Shown here piece by piece: positions 46,054 through 59,819 of a DNA stretch of 64,000 nucleotides (position 1 is the stretch's first letter; every line of letters begins with the position of its first letter). The translations under genes were made by a program, and so were the position numbers. The DNA comes from Streptomyces venezuelae. GTDB lineage: Bacteria; Actinomycetota; Actinomycetes; Streptomycetales; Streptomycetaceae. Below the pieces are notes generated by a model that searched no databases, was not told where the DNA came from, and worked only from the letters and a program-made list of their open reading frames with translations. The stretch spans positions 4,526,001 through 4,590,000 of the forward strand of contig NZ_CP029191.1 in assembly GCF_008642335.1 (NCBI RefSeq). Reading direction: 5' to 3'.

Positions 46054-46641
46054 CTACCGCGCGGCCGCACCTCGCACCATCTCCGCCGTCACCACCTGCG
46101 CGAAGCCCCCACCGTGCAGGGAAACCGCCGTGGCCTGCGCCAACTCCTCCGCCGCACGCCGCCAGCCGAAGGGCCCCGCCAGGTCGAAGGTGTACGTCGC
46201 GTCCAGCGCGAACACCACCTCGTACCCGAGGTTCCCGCCCATCCGTGCCGTCGTCTCCGCGCACATGTTGGTCTGGATCCCGGCCACCACGAACTGCGTG
46301 ATGCCCTCGGCCTTGAACCAGGCGTCCAGATCCGGCGTCCCGTAGAACGCCGAGTTCACGGTCTTGGTCACCAACAGCTCGGCCCCCGCCCCCTTCCCAC
46401 GCCGCTCCTCGACGTACTCCTTGAAGCCGTTGCCCTCATACCCCGGCCGCAGCGGCGACTCCGGCTTCGACGAGTCATGCCGTACGAAGACCACCGGCCG
46501 CCCCGTCGCCTGCCACACGTCGATCAACGACGCGATGTTGTCGTCGGCCTCCGGGTTGTTCCGCGTCCCCCAGAACTCCTCCTCCTCGAACCCCTTCTGT
46601 ACGTCCACCACGACCAGCGCTGCGTTCTCTGCGATCTCCAT
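46054..46641 (-). CDS. Isochorismatase-like cysteine hydrolase
   Basis: A 195-residue hydrolase of the isochorismatase/nicotinamidase fold. The catalytic triad residues are visible: Asp in LVVVDVQKGF, Lys in VTKTVNSAF and Cys in AGIQTNMCAETTARMG. The start ATG 46641 (EIAENAALVVV) fits the family. It is divergent from the GlxA-like regulator with a 74-bp shared promoter, a common pairing. The substrate is unknown. Confidence 0.9.
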   Translation of the reverse strand: MEIAENAALVVVDVQKGFEEEEFWGTRNNPEADDNIASLIDVWQATGRPVVFVRHDSSKPESPLRPGYEGNGFKEYVEERRGKGAGAELLVTKTVNSAFYGTPDLDAWFKAEGITQFVVAGIQTNMCAETTARMGGNLGYEVVFALDATYTFDLAGPFGWRRAAEELAQATAVSLHGGGFAQVVTAEMVRGAAAR

Positions 46642-46715
46642 GACCCCGATGCTGCCGCCCCGCACCCCAACGCCCCAGGGGTACAAAAGACAGCGATCGA
46701 TGGTTTACTGCCAAG

Positions 46716-47732
46716 GTGCCGCGTCACCCCGCCCCAGCGCGTGAACCAGCCCCCCAGCGCATCGCCCTCCTCACCTTTCCCGGCATCCGCGCGTTCGACA
46801 TCTCCGTCATCACCGAGGTCTGGGGCACCGACCGCACCGACCGAGGCGCACCCGCCTTCGACCTCCGCCGCGTCGCGGCCGACCCCGCGCCCGTACCGAT
46901 CCGCGGCGGCCTGACCCTCACCCCCGACCGCACCCTCGACTGGCTGACCGGCCTCACCGGTACGGACCTGATCGTCGTCCCGGGCCTGGACGACCACCTC
47001 ACGCCCGCCCCACAGCCCGTCCTCGCAGCCCTACGCGAGGCGCACGCCCGAGGGATCACCGTCGCCGCACTCTGCGGCGGCGCCTTCACCCTCGCCCAGG
47101 CGGGACTGCTCGACGGCCGCCGAGCCATCACCCACTGGAACCTCGTCGACCTGCTCCGCGCCCATCACCCCCTCGTCACCGTCGAACCCGACGCCCTCTT
47201 CATCGAGGACGACAACATCTGGACCGCCGCGGGCACAGCCGCCGGCATCGATCTGTGCCTGCACCTCGTCCGCACCACCCACGGCTCCGAAGCCGCCGCG
47301 ACCATCGCCCGATCGATGGTCACCGCCCCCTTCCGCTCCGGCACCCAGGCCCAGTTCATCGAGCACCCCACCCCGCGCGCCGACCGCGACGCCGATGCCC
47401 TCGCCTCCGTCCGCGAATACGCCCTGCGTCATCTCCACGAACCGCTCACCGTCACTGACCTCGCCGCCCGCGCGGGCATGTCGGCACGCTCCTTCGCCCG
47501 CCACTTCACGGCGGCCACCGGCACGACCCCGCTCCGCTGGCTCCTGGACCAGCGCATCGCGGCCGCGCAGAAACTCCTGGAGCGAACCGACCTCCCCATG
47601 CCCGAGATCGCCCGCCGCGCGGGCTTCGGCAGCGAGGTCACGATGCGCCAGCACTTCGCATCGCGCCTCGCCACCAGCCCCCGCGCCTACCGCGCCTCGT
47701 TCACCGGCGGCAGCAGTCCGATCGCCCGATAG
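46716..47732 (+). CDS. GlxA-like AraC-family regulator (DJ-1/PfpI plus AraC HTH)
   Basis: A 338-residue two-domain regulator. The N-terminal DJ-1/PfpI domain runs from ALLTFPGIRAFDISVITEVWG to the elbow Cys in VAALCGGAFTLAQAGLLDGRRAITHW. The C-terminal AraC domain has two HTH motifs (VTDLAARAGMSARSFARHF and MPEIARRAGFGSEVTMRQHF). The start GTG 46716 is preceded by a weak AAGG. It is probably the regulator of the divergent cysteine hydrolase. Its 3' end overlaps trpS by 46 bp. Confidence 0.92.
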   Translation: MPRHPAPAREPAPQRIALLTFPGIRAFDISVITEVWGTDRTDRGAPAFDLRRVAADPAPVPIRGGLTLTPDRTLDWLTGLTGTDLIVVPGLDDHLTPAPQPVLAALREAHARGITVAALCGGAFTLAQAGLLDGRRAITHWNLVDLLRAHHPLVTVEPDALFIEDDNIWTAAGTAAGIDLCLHLVRTTHGSEAAATIARSMVTAPFRSGTQAQFIEHPTPRADRDADALASVREYALRHLHEPLTVTDLAARAGMSARSFARHFTAATGTTPLRWLLDQRIAAAQKLLERTDLPMPEIARRAGFGSEVTMRQHFASRLATSPRAYRASFTGGSSPIAR

Positions 47733-48697
47733 GCCCCGTCCACCGTCGGCTTGGCCATGCCCCGCGCCCGCTCGGCCCCCCGCCGCAACACCCCCTCCAA
47801 GTACCCGGGGTCAGCCACCAGTTCCTTGTGCCGTTGCTGTACGGGCCTGAGCAGTTCCACCACGGCGTCCGCGGTGTCCTTCTTCAGCGCGCTATACGAC
47901 TCGTAAACGCCGCTCAGAGCTTCCGGGTTCCCACCCTGACAAGCCGCGAGGATCTCCAGCAGGTTCGAGATCCCGGGCTTGGACTCGGGGTCGAACACGA
48001 TCTCGGTTCCGCTGTCCGTGACGGCCCGCATGATCTTCTTCCGCACCACGTCCGGCTCGTCGAGCAGATAGACGATGCCCGCCCCGGCTTCGTGGGACTT
48101 GCCCATCTTCGACGTCGGGTCCTGCAGGTCCATGACCCGCGCGGCCACCTTGGGCGGCGTGGCCCGCGGCACGACGAATGTCTGCCCGTAGCGCTGGTTG
48201 AACCGCACCGCGAGATCCCGCGTCAGCTCGACGTGCTGGGTCTGGTCCTCGCCGACCGGCACCTCGTCCGCGTCGTACGCCAGGATGTCCGCGGCCATCA
48301 GCACGGGATAGGTGAGGAGCGAAAGCCGCACGCTCCCTCCCCGCGCCCGCTCGAGGACGGACTTCTCCTTGTACTGGATCATCCGCCGCATCTCGCCGTC
48401 GGTCGCGACGCACTCCAGCAGATACGAGAGCCGAGCGTGCTCGTCCACATGGCTCTGGACGAAGACGGTCGCCCGCTCGGGATCGATCCCCGACGCGAGC
48501 AGCAGCGTCGCCGCCTGCCGACTGAGCCTGCGCACCCGCCCCGGATCGTGGTCCACGGTCAGGGCGTGCAGGTCGACGATGCTGAAGAGGGAGTCGGCCC
48601 GGAACTGGTCGACCTCGGCCCACTGCCGGACGGCCCCCAGGTAGTTCCCCAAGGTCAGGTGCCCGGTCGGCTTGACCCCACTGAAGATCCTCGTCAT
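47687..48697 (-). CDS. trpS: TrpS tryptophanyl-tRNA synthetase
   Basis: A 336-residue class I synthetase that charges tRNA-Trp. The HIGH-type motif is PTGHLTLGNYLG, the KMSKS-type motif is SKMGKS, and VGEDQTQHVELTRDLA is the conserved substrate-binding segment. GGAGG lies just upstream of ATG 48697. A complete attenuator with a Trp-Trp leader peptide precedes it, so expression should rise when charged tRNA-Trp falls. Streptomyces commonly carry two trpS genes; the regulated copy may be the inducible or indolmycin-tolerant type. Confidence 0.95.
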   Translation of the reverse strand: MTRIFSGVKPTGHLTLGNYLGAVRQWAEVDQFRADSLFSIVDLHALTVDHDPGRVRRLSRQAATLLLASGIDPERATVFVQSHVDEHARLSYLLECVATDGEMRRMIQYKEKSVLERARGGSVRLSLLTYPVLMAADILAYDADEVPVGEDQTQHVELTRDLAVRFNQRYGQTFVVPRATPPKVAARVMDLQDPTSKMGKSHEAGAGIVYLLDEPDVVRKKIMRAVTDSGTEIVFDPESKPGISNLLEILAACQGGNPEALSGVYESYSALKKDTADAVVELLRPVQQRHKELVADPGYLEGVLRRGAERARGMAKPTVDGAYRAIGLLPPVNEAR

Positions 48698-48767
48698 TTC
48701 TCCGCCTCCTGGTCAGGACCGCCGGCCCGGCGACCGGGCTCCGGATCCTCCAGGGGGAGAACGAGAA

Positions 48768-48790
48768 ACGGCCGCCGAGGCGGCGGCCGT
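48768..48790 (-). terminator. Intrinsic terminator of the trpS attenuator (segments 3:4)
   Basis: On the minus strand ACGGCCGCC and GGCGGCCGT form a perfect 9-bp stem with a 5-base loop, followed by TTTCTCGTT. It lies 70 bp before the trpS ATG. Confidence 0.8.
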
Positions 48791-48817
48791 CGAGTACATG
48801 CGTATGTACGGCCGCCC

Positions 48818-48859
48818 TCAGGCGGCCCACCACAGTTGGGCGTACGCACGTGTAGTCAC
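48818..48859 (-). CDS. trpS leader peptide with tandem Trp codons
   Basis: A 13-codon reading frame on the minus strand, GTG to TGA, encodes MTTRAYAQLWWAA with adjacent TGG TGG codons. It is followed at once by the attenuator segments. No Shine-Dalgarno is visible, and a TACTCT element ends 7 bases upstream, so the peptide may be translated from a leaderless message. Trp is rare, so two in a row in a 13-residue peptide before trpS is unlikely to be chance. Confidence 0.8.
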   Translation of the reverse strand: MTTRAYAQLWWAA

Positions 48860-49560
48860 GTCACCCAGAGTAGACCTGGCGGAGGCCCGTCGTCATGAGT
48901 TGACACTCCGGTGGGGCCTACGTAGTGTTCTCCGAGTTGCCCGACGTGAGCGTCGACCACATGGTCGGTCCCCGGGCAGCCATTCCGCAAGAACCATTAC
49001 AACGATCGACGTCGTGCGCCCTCCTGGGTCTCGCCTTCGGCTCGTTTTCATGCGTATTTGCGAAATGAGGAATCCGCGTTCGAAAGGACGCCCCCGATTA
49101 GGTCGGGAGCCAGGGTTCCGCTAAAGTCTCACTCGTCGGAACGGCCCAACAGCCGCAAAGACAAACCCCGCTGACTGGGAGTCAGACCCGAAAGGATCTG
49201 ATAGAGTCGGAACCGCCGGAAAGGGAAACGCGAAAGCCGAAAGGCCGGAGCGGGAACCGGAAAGGCACCGAGGAAATCGGACACGAAAGAGTCTGATAGA
49301 GTCGGAAACGCAAGAACAAAAGAAACACCGAAGGGAAGCGCCCGGAGGAAAGCCCGAGAGGGTGAGTACAAAGGAAGCGTCCGTTCCTTGAGAACTCAAC
49401 AGCGTGCCAAAAGTCAACGCCAGATATGTTGATAACCCCGGCTCACTTCGGTGAGTTGGAGGTTCCTTTGAAAAAACACAGCGAGGACGCTGTGAACGGA
49501 CGGGATTATTCCTCCCGACCGTTCCGCTCTCGTGCTGTGTCACCGGATTACCGGTACACA
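48860..49560 (+). promoter_or_regulatory. rRNA operon promoter and leader region
   Basis: This 700-bp region lies between the trpS leader and 16S rRNA. It contains repeated promoter-like units: TCTGATAGAGTCGGAA occurs at 49196 and again at 49292, each with TAGAGT as a -10 element, 95 bp apart. A further TAAAGT is at 49122. Near 49386 the leader has TTGAGAACTCAACAGCGTG, a boxA-like antitermination region. A hairpin ACAGCG / CGCTGT around 49480 may belong to RNA processing. No gene was seen. Confidence 0.65.
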
Positions 49561-54520
<4,960 letters not shown>

Positions 54521-54603
54521 GTTGCTCGCGTCCACTGTGTTGGTTCTGAAACCACGAACAACCCCATGCAAGGTCACGCATGGTGCGGTTGACAGTTTCA
54601 TAG

Positions 54604-54723
54604 TGTTTCGGTGGTCATAGCGTGAGGGAAACGCCCGGTTACATTCCGAACCCGGAAGCTAAGCCTCACAGCGCCGATGGTACTGCAGGGGGGACCCTGT
54701 GGGAGAGTAGGACGCCGCCGAAC
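54604..54723 (+). rRNA. rrf: 5S ribosomal RNA
   Basis: A 120-base 5S gene from GTTTCGGTGGTCATAGCG to GGACGCCGCCGAAC. The ends pair (GTTCGGCGG with the start), and it follows the 23S gene by about 83 bp, in the usual 16S-23S-5S order. Confidence 0.95.
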
Positions 54724-54733
54724 TTTTTTTGGA

Positions 54734-54767
54734 GAAAACCCCCGCACCGTTTGGTGCGGGGGTTTTC
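54734..54767 (+). terminator. Strong terminator of the rRNA operon
   Basis: GAAAACCCCCGCACC (54734-54748) and GGTGCGGGGGTTTTC (54753-54767) form a perfect 15-bp stem with a 4-base loop. A run of T (54724-54730) sits just before it at the 5S end, and the stem ends in TTTT. Confidence 0.93.
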
Positions 54768-54810
54768 TGCGTTCCAGGGGCAGTCCACGTAAAAGGCTTA
54801 GGGTCGGGAT

Positions 54811-55455
54811 ATGCGATACGACCTCGTCATCTTCGACAACGACGGTGTCCTGGTGGACAGCGAGCCGATCTCCAATACGATCCTGGCCGCCTATCTGACC
54901 GAGCTCGGGCACCCCACCTCGTACAAGGACTCCTTGCGCGATTACATGGGGGGTGCCATGCACCGCGTACACGATCTGGTTCTCGAGCGGAGTGGGCAGC
55001 GGCTTCCCGAGGACTTCGACGAGGTATTTCACGGGCGGGTGTTCGCCGCGTTCGAGCGGGAGCTGCAGCCCGTGGACGGTGCCGTGGAAGTGCTGGAGAA
55101 GCTGACCGGGGACGGTACCGCGTATTGTCTGGCCTCTTCCGGGAGCCACGAGCGGATTCGGGTCGGGCACCGGAAGGCCGGGCTCGACAAGTGGTTCGGC
55201 GAGGACCGGGTCTTCAGCTCGCAGGACGTGGGGCGGGGCAAGCCGGCGCCCGACCTCTTCCTGTATGCCGCCGAGCGTATGGGCGTCGCGCCGGAAAAGT
55301 GTGTCGTGGTCGAGGACAGTCCGCTCGGGGTGCAGGCCGCGATCGCCGCCGGAATGGATGTCCTCGGGTACACCGCCATGACGCCCGCCGAACGGCTCGT
55401 GGGGGCGAATGAACTCTTCAGTGATCTGCGGGAGTTGCCTGACCTGCTCGTATGA
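54811..55455 (+). CDS. HAD-superfamily hydrolase (beta-phosphoglucomutase/phosphatase-like)
   Basis: A 214-residue HAD hydrolase. Motif I is FDNDGVLVDSEP with the nucleophile Asp and acid/base Asp; motif II Ser is in CLASSGSHERI; Lys is in RGKPAPDLFLYAA; motif IV is VVVEDSPLGVQAA. The cap is the four-helix type seen in beta-phosphoglucomutases and sugar phosphatases. It follows the rRNA terminator and has its own ATG 54811. The substrate is unknown. Confidence 0.93.
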   Translation: MRYDLVIFDNDGVLVDSEPISNTILAAYLTELGHPTSYKDSLRDYMGGAMHRVHDLVLERSGQRLPEDFDEVFHGRVFAAFERELQPVDGAVEVLEKLTGDGTAYCLASSGSHERIRVGHRKAGLDKWFGEDRVFSSQDVGRGKPAPDLFLYAAERMGVAPEKCVVVEDSPLGVQAAIAAGMDVLGYTAMTPAERLVGANELFSDLRELPDLLV

Positions 55456-55595
55456 CGGCGGCCGGGTCGCAGGGCTGACATTTGTCACGAGGAGCTCCGG
55501 ACGATCGTTTCTGTCGGCGGGTGGGTCGTGGAGGCGAAGCTGAGGTCGTCGCGAAGGAACCCGACACACACCGCAGCCCGACGGAGGAACCGACC

Positions 55596-56342
55596 ATGAG
55601 CCAGCTCGCCACCGACGCCCCTGTCGCGGTCCAGCCCCGTAACCACTCCGCCGATGACGCCGGCGACGTACGCAAAGCGCGTGTCGAGTCGCTGAAGCCG
55701 CTCGTGCTCGACGCGCTCGTGCCCACCGCCTCGTACTACCTGCTCAGCAAGGGGTTCGGGATGGGCACCATGGCGGCGCTCGCCTGGAGCAGCGTCGTTC
55801 CCGCCGGGCGGACGGCGTGGGGGCTGGTCAAGGAGCGGCGGGTCAACGGGCTCGCGGCGCTCATCCTGACCGCCAACGTCGTCGGGCTGCTGATGAGCCT
55901 GATCGCCGGGGACCCGCGGCTGATGCTCGCCAAGGACAGCGCCATCACCGCGACCGTGGGCATCGCCGTCCTGCTGTCAGTGGTGGCCGGGCGGCCGTTG
56001 ATGACCGCTGCTTTGAAGCCCTGGGTGACCAAGGGGAAGGCGGAGCGGGTCGAGGCCTGGGAGCTGCTGAGCGCCGGGCGGGGGCGGTTCGTGCGCATGG
56101 AGCGGATGTTCTCGGTCGTGTGGGGTGCGGCGCTGTTCGGGGAGGCCCTGCTGCGGGTCGTGGGGGCCTACACGCTGCCCGTCGACACGATGGTGTGGCT
56201 CGGTGGGGTGATCGCGGCCGTGACGATCACGCTCACCATGTCGGTCAGTGGCGGCCTGGTGGTCGCGCCCATGGAGAGGATGGTCGGGGAGACGGTCGAG
56301 AAGACGGCAGGCGCGTGCGCCGAGGGGCGCGACGGCTGCTGA
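55596..56342 (+). CDS. VC0807-family membrane protein
   Basis: A 248-residue integral membrane protein from ATG 55596, with GGAGGAA upstream. Hydrophobic segments include LVLDALVPTASYYLLSKGFG, LILTANVVGLLMSLIAG, ATVGIAVLLSVVAG, MFSVVWGAALFGEALLRVVG and VIAAVTITLTMSVSGGLVV. The motif PLMTAALKPWVTKG in the middle is typical of the VC0807 group. The function of the family is unknown. It is a stand-alone gene upstream of an MFS gene. Confidence 0.8.
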   Translation: MSQLATDAPVAVQPRNHSADDAGDVRKARVESLKPLVLDALVPTASYYLLSKGFGMGTMAALAWSSVVPAGRTAWGLVKERRVNGLAALILTANVVGLLMSLIAGDPRLMLAKDSAITATVGIAVLLSVVAGRPLMTAALKPWVTKGKAERVEAWELLSAGRGRFVRMERMFSVVWGAALFGEALLRVVGAYTLPVDTMVWLGGVIAAVTITLTMSVSGGLVVAPMERMVGETVEKTAGACAEGRDGC

Positions 56343-56398
56343 ATTGGTTGAGTGATCCATCTACCCACGGGTAGTCCGGGGCCCTACGCTCTCCAGCC

Positions 56399-57616
56399 AT
56401 GACCGAATGGCTGCGGCGCGGCAGGGCCTCGCTGGCGTTCGCGTTCCTGGTGCAGGGCGTGACCTTTGCTCTGCTCGTGACGCGGATCCCGGCGATCCAG
56501 GACCGGTACGGGATATCCGACGGGCTGCTGCCCCTCTTCCTCGCGGCGGTGCCGATCCTGGCGGGGGTCGGGAGCGTGGGCACCGAGCAGCTGGTCAAGA
56601 AGGTGCCGCCGAGCTTGGTGCTGCGGTGGTCGCAGCCCGTCGTGCTGCTTGCGCTGCTGGGGGTGGGTGCAGGCGACGCGCTGTGGCAGGTCGCCGTGGC
56701 GCTCGGGGCGTTCGGGTTCGCGGTGGGTGCGCTGGACGCCTCCATGAACATGCTCGGGGTGAGTCTTCAGCGGGCGTACGGGCGGAGCATCATGCTCGGG
56801 TTTCACGCCGCGTACAGCCTGGGCGGGATCGTGGGGGCGTCGCTGGCCTGGGCGGGGGCGCACTGGGACCTGTCGCTGTTCGTCTCCTATGTGCCGGTCG
56901 TGGGCGTGCTGCTGCCGGCCGCGTTGATCGGAAGCCGGTGGTACGTCGACGCGGAGGGCGCCGAGGCGGGGGCGGCCGAGGCGGGCGGGCGGGGGCACGG
57001 CGTCGTCTTCAAGGTGCTGCTTCCGCTCTGCCTGGTGATGACCTTCGCCTATATCGGGGACTCGACCGTCTCCAACTGGAGCGCCAAGTATCTGGAGGAC
57101 GTGCTGGGGAGCTCGGAGGAGGTCTCCACCGTTCCGTACAACGTCTACATGGTCATGACGCTGGTGGGGCGAGGGCTCGGGGATCTGGGGGTGCGGCGCT
57201 TCGGGGCCGTGGCGGTGGTGCGGGCCGGGTCCGTGGTGGCGGCGCTGGGGTTCGCGGTCGTGGCGGTGGCGCCGGGTGCGTGGGTCGGTATCGCCGGGTT
57301 CACGGTCCTCGGCCTCGGGCTGTGCGTGATCGTTCCGCAGACGTTCGCCGCAGCGGGGAGGCTGTTCCCGGGGGCCTCGGATGCGGCCGTCGCGCGACTG
57401 AATATCTTCAACTATGTGGGCTTTCTGATCGGTTCGCCGCTGGTGGGAGCACTTGGGGACGCCTGGAACTACCGCGGGGCCATGGTCGTTCCCATGGTGT
57501 TGGTGCTCTTGACCTTGCTGTATGCCCGTTCCTTCGCCCCGGGACCGGACCGGTACGGTGACGGGCATGAGTGGCCGCGCACAGCTGATGTGGGACGAGG
57601 CAGTAACGGGCTATGA
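56399..57616 (+). CDS. MFS transporter
   Basis: A 405-residue major facilitator with about 12 hydrophobic segments. The N-terminal half has FAFLVQGVTFALLVTRIPAI and the conserved GALDASMNMLGV and GFHAAYSLGGIVGA stretches of the FucP/YbjJ-like group. The C-terminal half has LPLCLVMTFAYIGDSTVSNWSAKYL and a motif-A-like DLGVRRFG. The gene overlaps acuC by 50 bp, so the two are co-transcribed. The substrate is unknown. Confidence 0.88.
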   Translation: MTEWLRRGRASLAFAFLVQGVTFALLVTRIPAIQDRYGISDGLLPLFLAAVPILAGVGSVGTEQLVKKVPPSLVLRWSQPVVLLALLGVGAGDALWQVAVALGAFGFAVGALDASMNMLGVSLQRAYGRSIMLGFHAAYSLGGIVGASLAWAGAHWDLSLFVSYVPVVGVLLPAALIGSRWYVDAEGAEAGAAEAGGRGHGVVFKVLLPLCLVMTFAYIGDSTVSNWSAKYLEDVLGSSEEVSTVPYNVYMVMTLVGRGLGDLGVRRFGAVAVVRAGSVVAALGFAVVAVAPGAWVGIAGFTVLGLGLCVIVPQTFAAAGRLFPGASDAAVARLNIFNYVGFLIGSPLVGALGDAWNYRGAMVVPMVLVLLTLLYARSFAPGPDRYGDGHEWPRTADVGRGSNGL

Positions 57617-58742
57617 CTTCGGCCCGGGTCACCCGATGGACCCGGTCCGGCTCGGGCTGACCCGAAGTCTGGTCGGCGCCTTCGGGCTCGACCGGGATCT
57701 GGAGGTGGTCTCGGCCAAGCGTGCCGGTGACTCGACGCTGCGGCTCGTGCACCGCGGGGACTACGTGGACGCGGTGAAGGCCGCTTCCGTGGATCCGGCG
57801 TCCGCGCGGGGGGAGTACGGGCTCGGCACGGAGGACGACCCGGCCTTCGCCGGGATGCACGACGTGTCGGCGCTCATCGCGGGTCAGTCCGTCGGCGCGG
57901 CCGAGGCCGTGTGGCGCGGGGACGCGCTGCACGCGGTGAACTTCGCGGGCGGACTGCACCACGCGATGCCCGGCGGCGCCTCCGGGTTCTGCATCTACAA
58001 CGACGCCGCGCTGGCCGTCGCCCGGCTCCTGGAACTGGGCGCGGAGCGCGTGGCGTACGTGGATGTCGACGTGCATCACGGCGACGGGGTGCAGGCCGCC
58101 TTCTGGGAGGACCCACGGGTTCTCACGGTCTCGCTCCACGAACATCCGCGGACGCTCTTCCCGCAGACCGGCTGGCCCGAGGAGACGGGTGCGGACGGAG
58201 CGGCGGAGGGGACGGCCGCGAACGTCGCGCTGCCCGCCGGCACGGGGGACGCGGGGTGGCTGCGGGCCTTCCATGCCGTGGTGCCCGAGCTGCTCGCCGA
58301 GTTCCGGCCGCAGGTCCTCGTCACGCAGCACGGTGCGGACACGCACTTCGAGGACCCGCTGGCACACCTCGCGGTCTCGCTCGACGCGCAGCGGGCCGTG
58401 CAGGTGGCGTGCCACGAGCTGGCCCACGAGTACGCGGACGGGCGGTGGGTCGCGCTCGGCGGCGGGGGATACGCGGTGGTGGACGTGGTGCCGAGGTCCT
58501 GGACGCATCTCGTCGCCGTCGCCGCGGGGCGGCCCGTCGAGCCGACCGCGGAGATCCCCGAGTCCTGGCGGCAGGAAGTCTTCGCGCGGACGCGGCAGTT
58601 GGCGCCGGGGCGGATGACGGACGGCCGGTGGCCGGTGGACTGGAAGGGGTGGGAGTCGGGGTACGACCCCGCCGACCGGCTCGACCAGGCGGTGCTCGCC
58701 GCGCGGCGCGCCGTGTTTCCGCTGCGGGGGCTGCTGGCGTAG
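57567..58742 (+). CDS. acuC: AcuC-type acetoin utilisation / histone-deacetylase-like protein
   Basis: A 391-residue zinc deacetylase of the class I/II HDAC-like superfamily. Metal and catalytic residues are visible: FAGGLHHAMPGGASGFCIYND, VAYVDVDVHHGDGVQAAFWED (Asp-x-His ligands) and TQHGADTHFEDPLAHL, with LGGGGYAVVDVVPRSW at the end. The start ATG 57567 (SGRAQLMWDEAVTGYDFGPGHPMDP) is the family N-terminus and lies inside the MFS gene. In other bacteria AcuC deacetylates acetyl-CoA synthetase. Confidence 0.93.
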   Translation: MSGRAQLMWDEAVTGYDFGPGHPMDPVRLGLTRSLVGAFGLDRDLEVVSAKRAGDSTLRLVHRGDYVDAVKAASVDPASARGEYGLGTEDDPAFAGMHDVSALIAGQSVGAAEAVWRGDALHAVNFAGGLHHAMPGGASGFCIYNDAALAVARLLELGAERVAYVDVDVHHGDGVQAAFWEDPRVLTVSLHEHPRTLFPQTGWPEETGADGAAEGTAANVALPAGTGDAGWLRAFHAVVPELLAEFRPQVLVTQHGADTHFEDPLAHLAVSLDAQRAVQVACHELAHEYADGRWVALGGGGYAVVDVVPRSWTHLVAVAAGRPVEPTAEIPESWRQEVFARTRQLAPGRMTDGRWPVDWKGWESGYDPADRLDQAVLAARRAVFPLRGLLA

Positions 58743-58871
58743 CGGCGCGCCCGAGACCTGGGGCGCGCCTCAGTGGAGAGGCCCGTCCCCATTGTGCCCG
58801 TGTTAGCCCAACTGTGGGGGTTTTCCGGGGTTTTGGGGACGGGTGGCCGTGGATGCGTCAGCATCGGCAGC

Positions 58872-59687
58872 GTGTTGAGCACCGGCGCGCTGCGTGCGCA
58901 TCTGTTGGCGGCTCGGTTGGCCGGGCCCGTGGCCACCTCCCGGGAGGAGAGCCTGCGGAGTTATCGGCTCTTCGCGGCCCGCGACCCGCGGATACTTCTC
59001 GGGCTCGACCCCGAGTGGAGCTGGGGCTCGGGCGACCTGTTGCGCCTGATGTCGGACAAGTGTGGAGTGTCGGCCGATCCGCGGTGCACCTCGGGAGCCG
59101 ACGTCATCGATCCGGAACGGACGTTGGCGGCGCTCGACGCCTTCGCGGAACGGCTCGCGGCCGCCGCGCGGAGGCGGCTCCCCGTGCTCTTCGGGACCGG
59201 TCACCCGCATCGGCTGCTCGGGTTCTACGCCGCGTTGGCGGACGCCTTGTCGGCGGCCGGATGTCCCGTCCTCACCCCCGCGCAGGGTGACAGTGTCGAC
59301 ATAACGACCCGGTTTGGCCTACGCACGTACAACCTTGACTACGTACAAGGAGTCGCGCTGGTGCGCGAACCCGGCGTGCGTCCGACCGGGAGTGAGACCG
59401 GCGCACACACCCACTCACCGCTCCCGGTTCGAGCCGCTCTGGATGCCGCGGCGGAGGCCGGCGGACCGCTTCCGGGGTTGGTCGTGGGGGACCACGGATG
59501 GGTCTGCGGAGCAGGTCAGCTGGGGTTTGAGGCGATCGGTCTGGCGGATACGGACGATCCCGCGCTGTTCGTCGGAGAGGCCGAGGGGCGGGTGTCCGTC
59601 GTCGTTCCGCTTGATGACGCTGTGCGGTCTGATTACTACCGACCGCTTACTCGCTATGTACTCAATCGAGCGTGTCTGTCACAGTAG
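58872..59687 (+). CDS. Phosphatase-annotated actinobacterial protein
   Basis: About 271 residues. I recognise it as the conserved protein usually annotated as a phosphatase and encoded between acuC and the BdtA-like gene in Streptomyces. Features are GALRAHLLAARLAGPVATSREES, DVIDPERTLAALDAF, VLFGTGHPHRLLGFY and HSPLPVRAALDAA, with VVGDHGWVCGAGQLGFEAIGLADTDDPAL near the end. GTG 58872 is preferred as start since homologues begin near LSTGALR; a GTG at 58773 would extend it by 33 residues. No catalytic mechanism can be assigned. Confidence 0.75.
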   Translation: MLSTGALRAHLLAARLAGPVATSREESLRSYRLFAARDPRILLGLDPEWSWGSGDLLRLMSDKCGVSADPRCTSGADVIDPERTLAALDAFAERLAAAARRRLPVLFGTGHPHRLLGFYAALADALSAAGCPVLTPAQGDSVDITTRFGLRTYNLDYVQGVALVREPGVRPTGSETGAHTHSPLPVRAALDAAAEAGGPLPGLVVGDHGWVCGAGQLGFEAIGLADTDDPALFVGEAEGRVSVVVPLDDAVRSDYYRPLTRYVLNRACLSQ

Positions 59688-59819
59688 GCGGCCGATGGCT
59701 GCTCCTCTTCCCCACTCGCATCATCCGCCCCTAGTCTGGGGAGTGAGCGCGCAGCGACGAAGAGTCACCGGAAGGGGAAGCCGGTGCCCGTCATGTGCGG
59801 AAGGTTCAGGTGGGGTGTC

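Larger units (their letters stand above)
48768..48859 (-). promoter_or_regulatory. Ribosome-mediated attenuator of trpS
   Basis: Four mutually exclusive segments lie on the minus strand. Segment 1 (48821-48828) is inside the leader peptide end. Segment 2 is at 48808-48817, segment 3 at 48782-48790 and segment 4 at 48768-48776. 1:2 and 3:4 pair in the terminating form; 2:3 pairs over 9 bp, with an extra GTACAT/ATGTAC helix inside, in the antiterminating form. A ribosome stalled at the two Trp codons would mask segment 1 and favour 2:3, so low charged tRNA-Trp would raise trpS expression. Confidence 0.8.
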
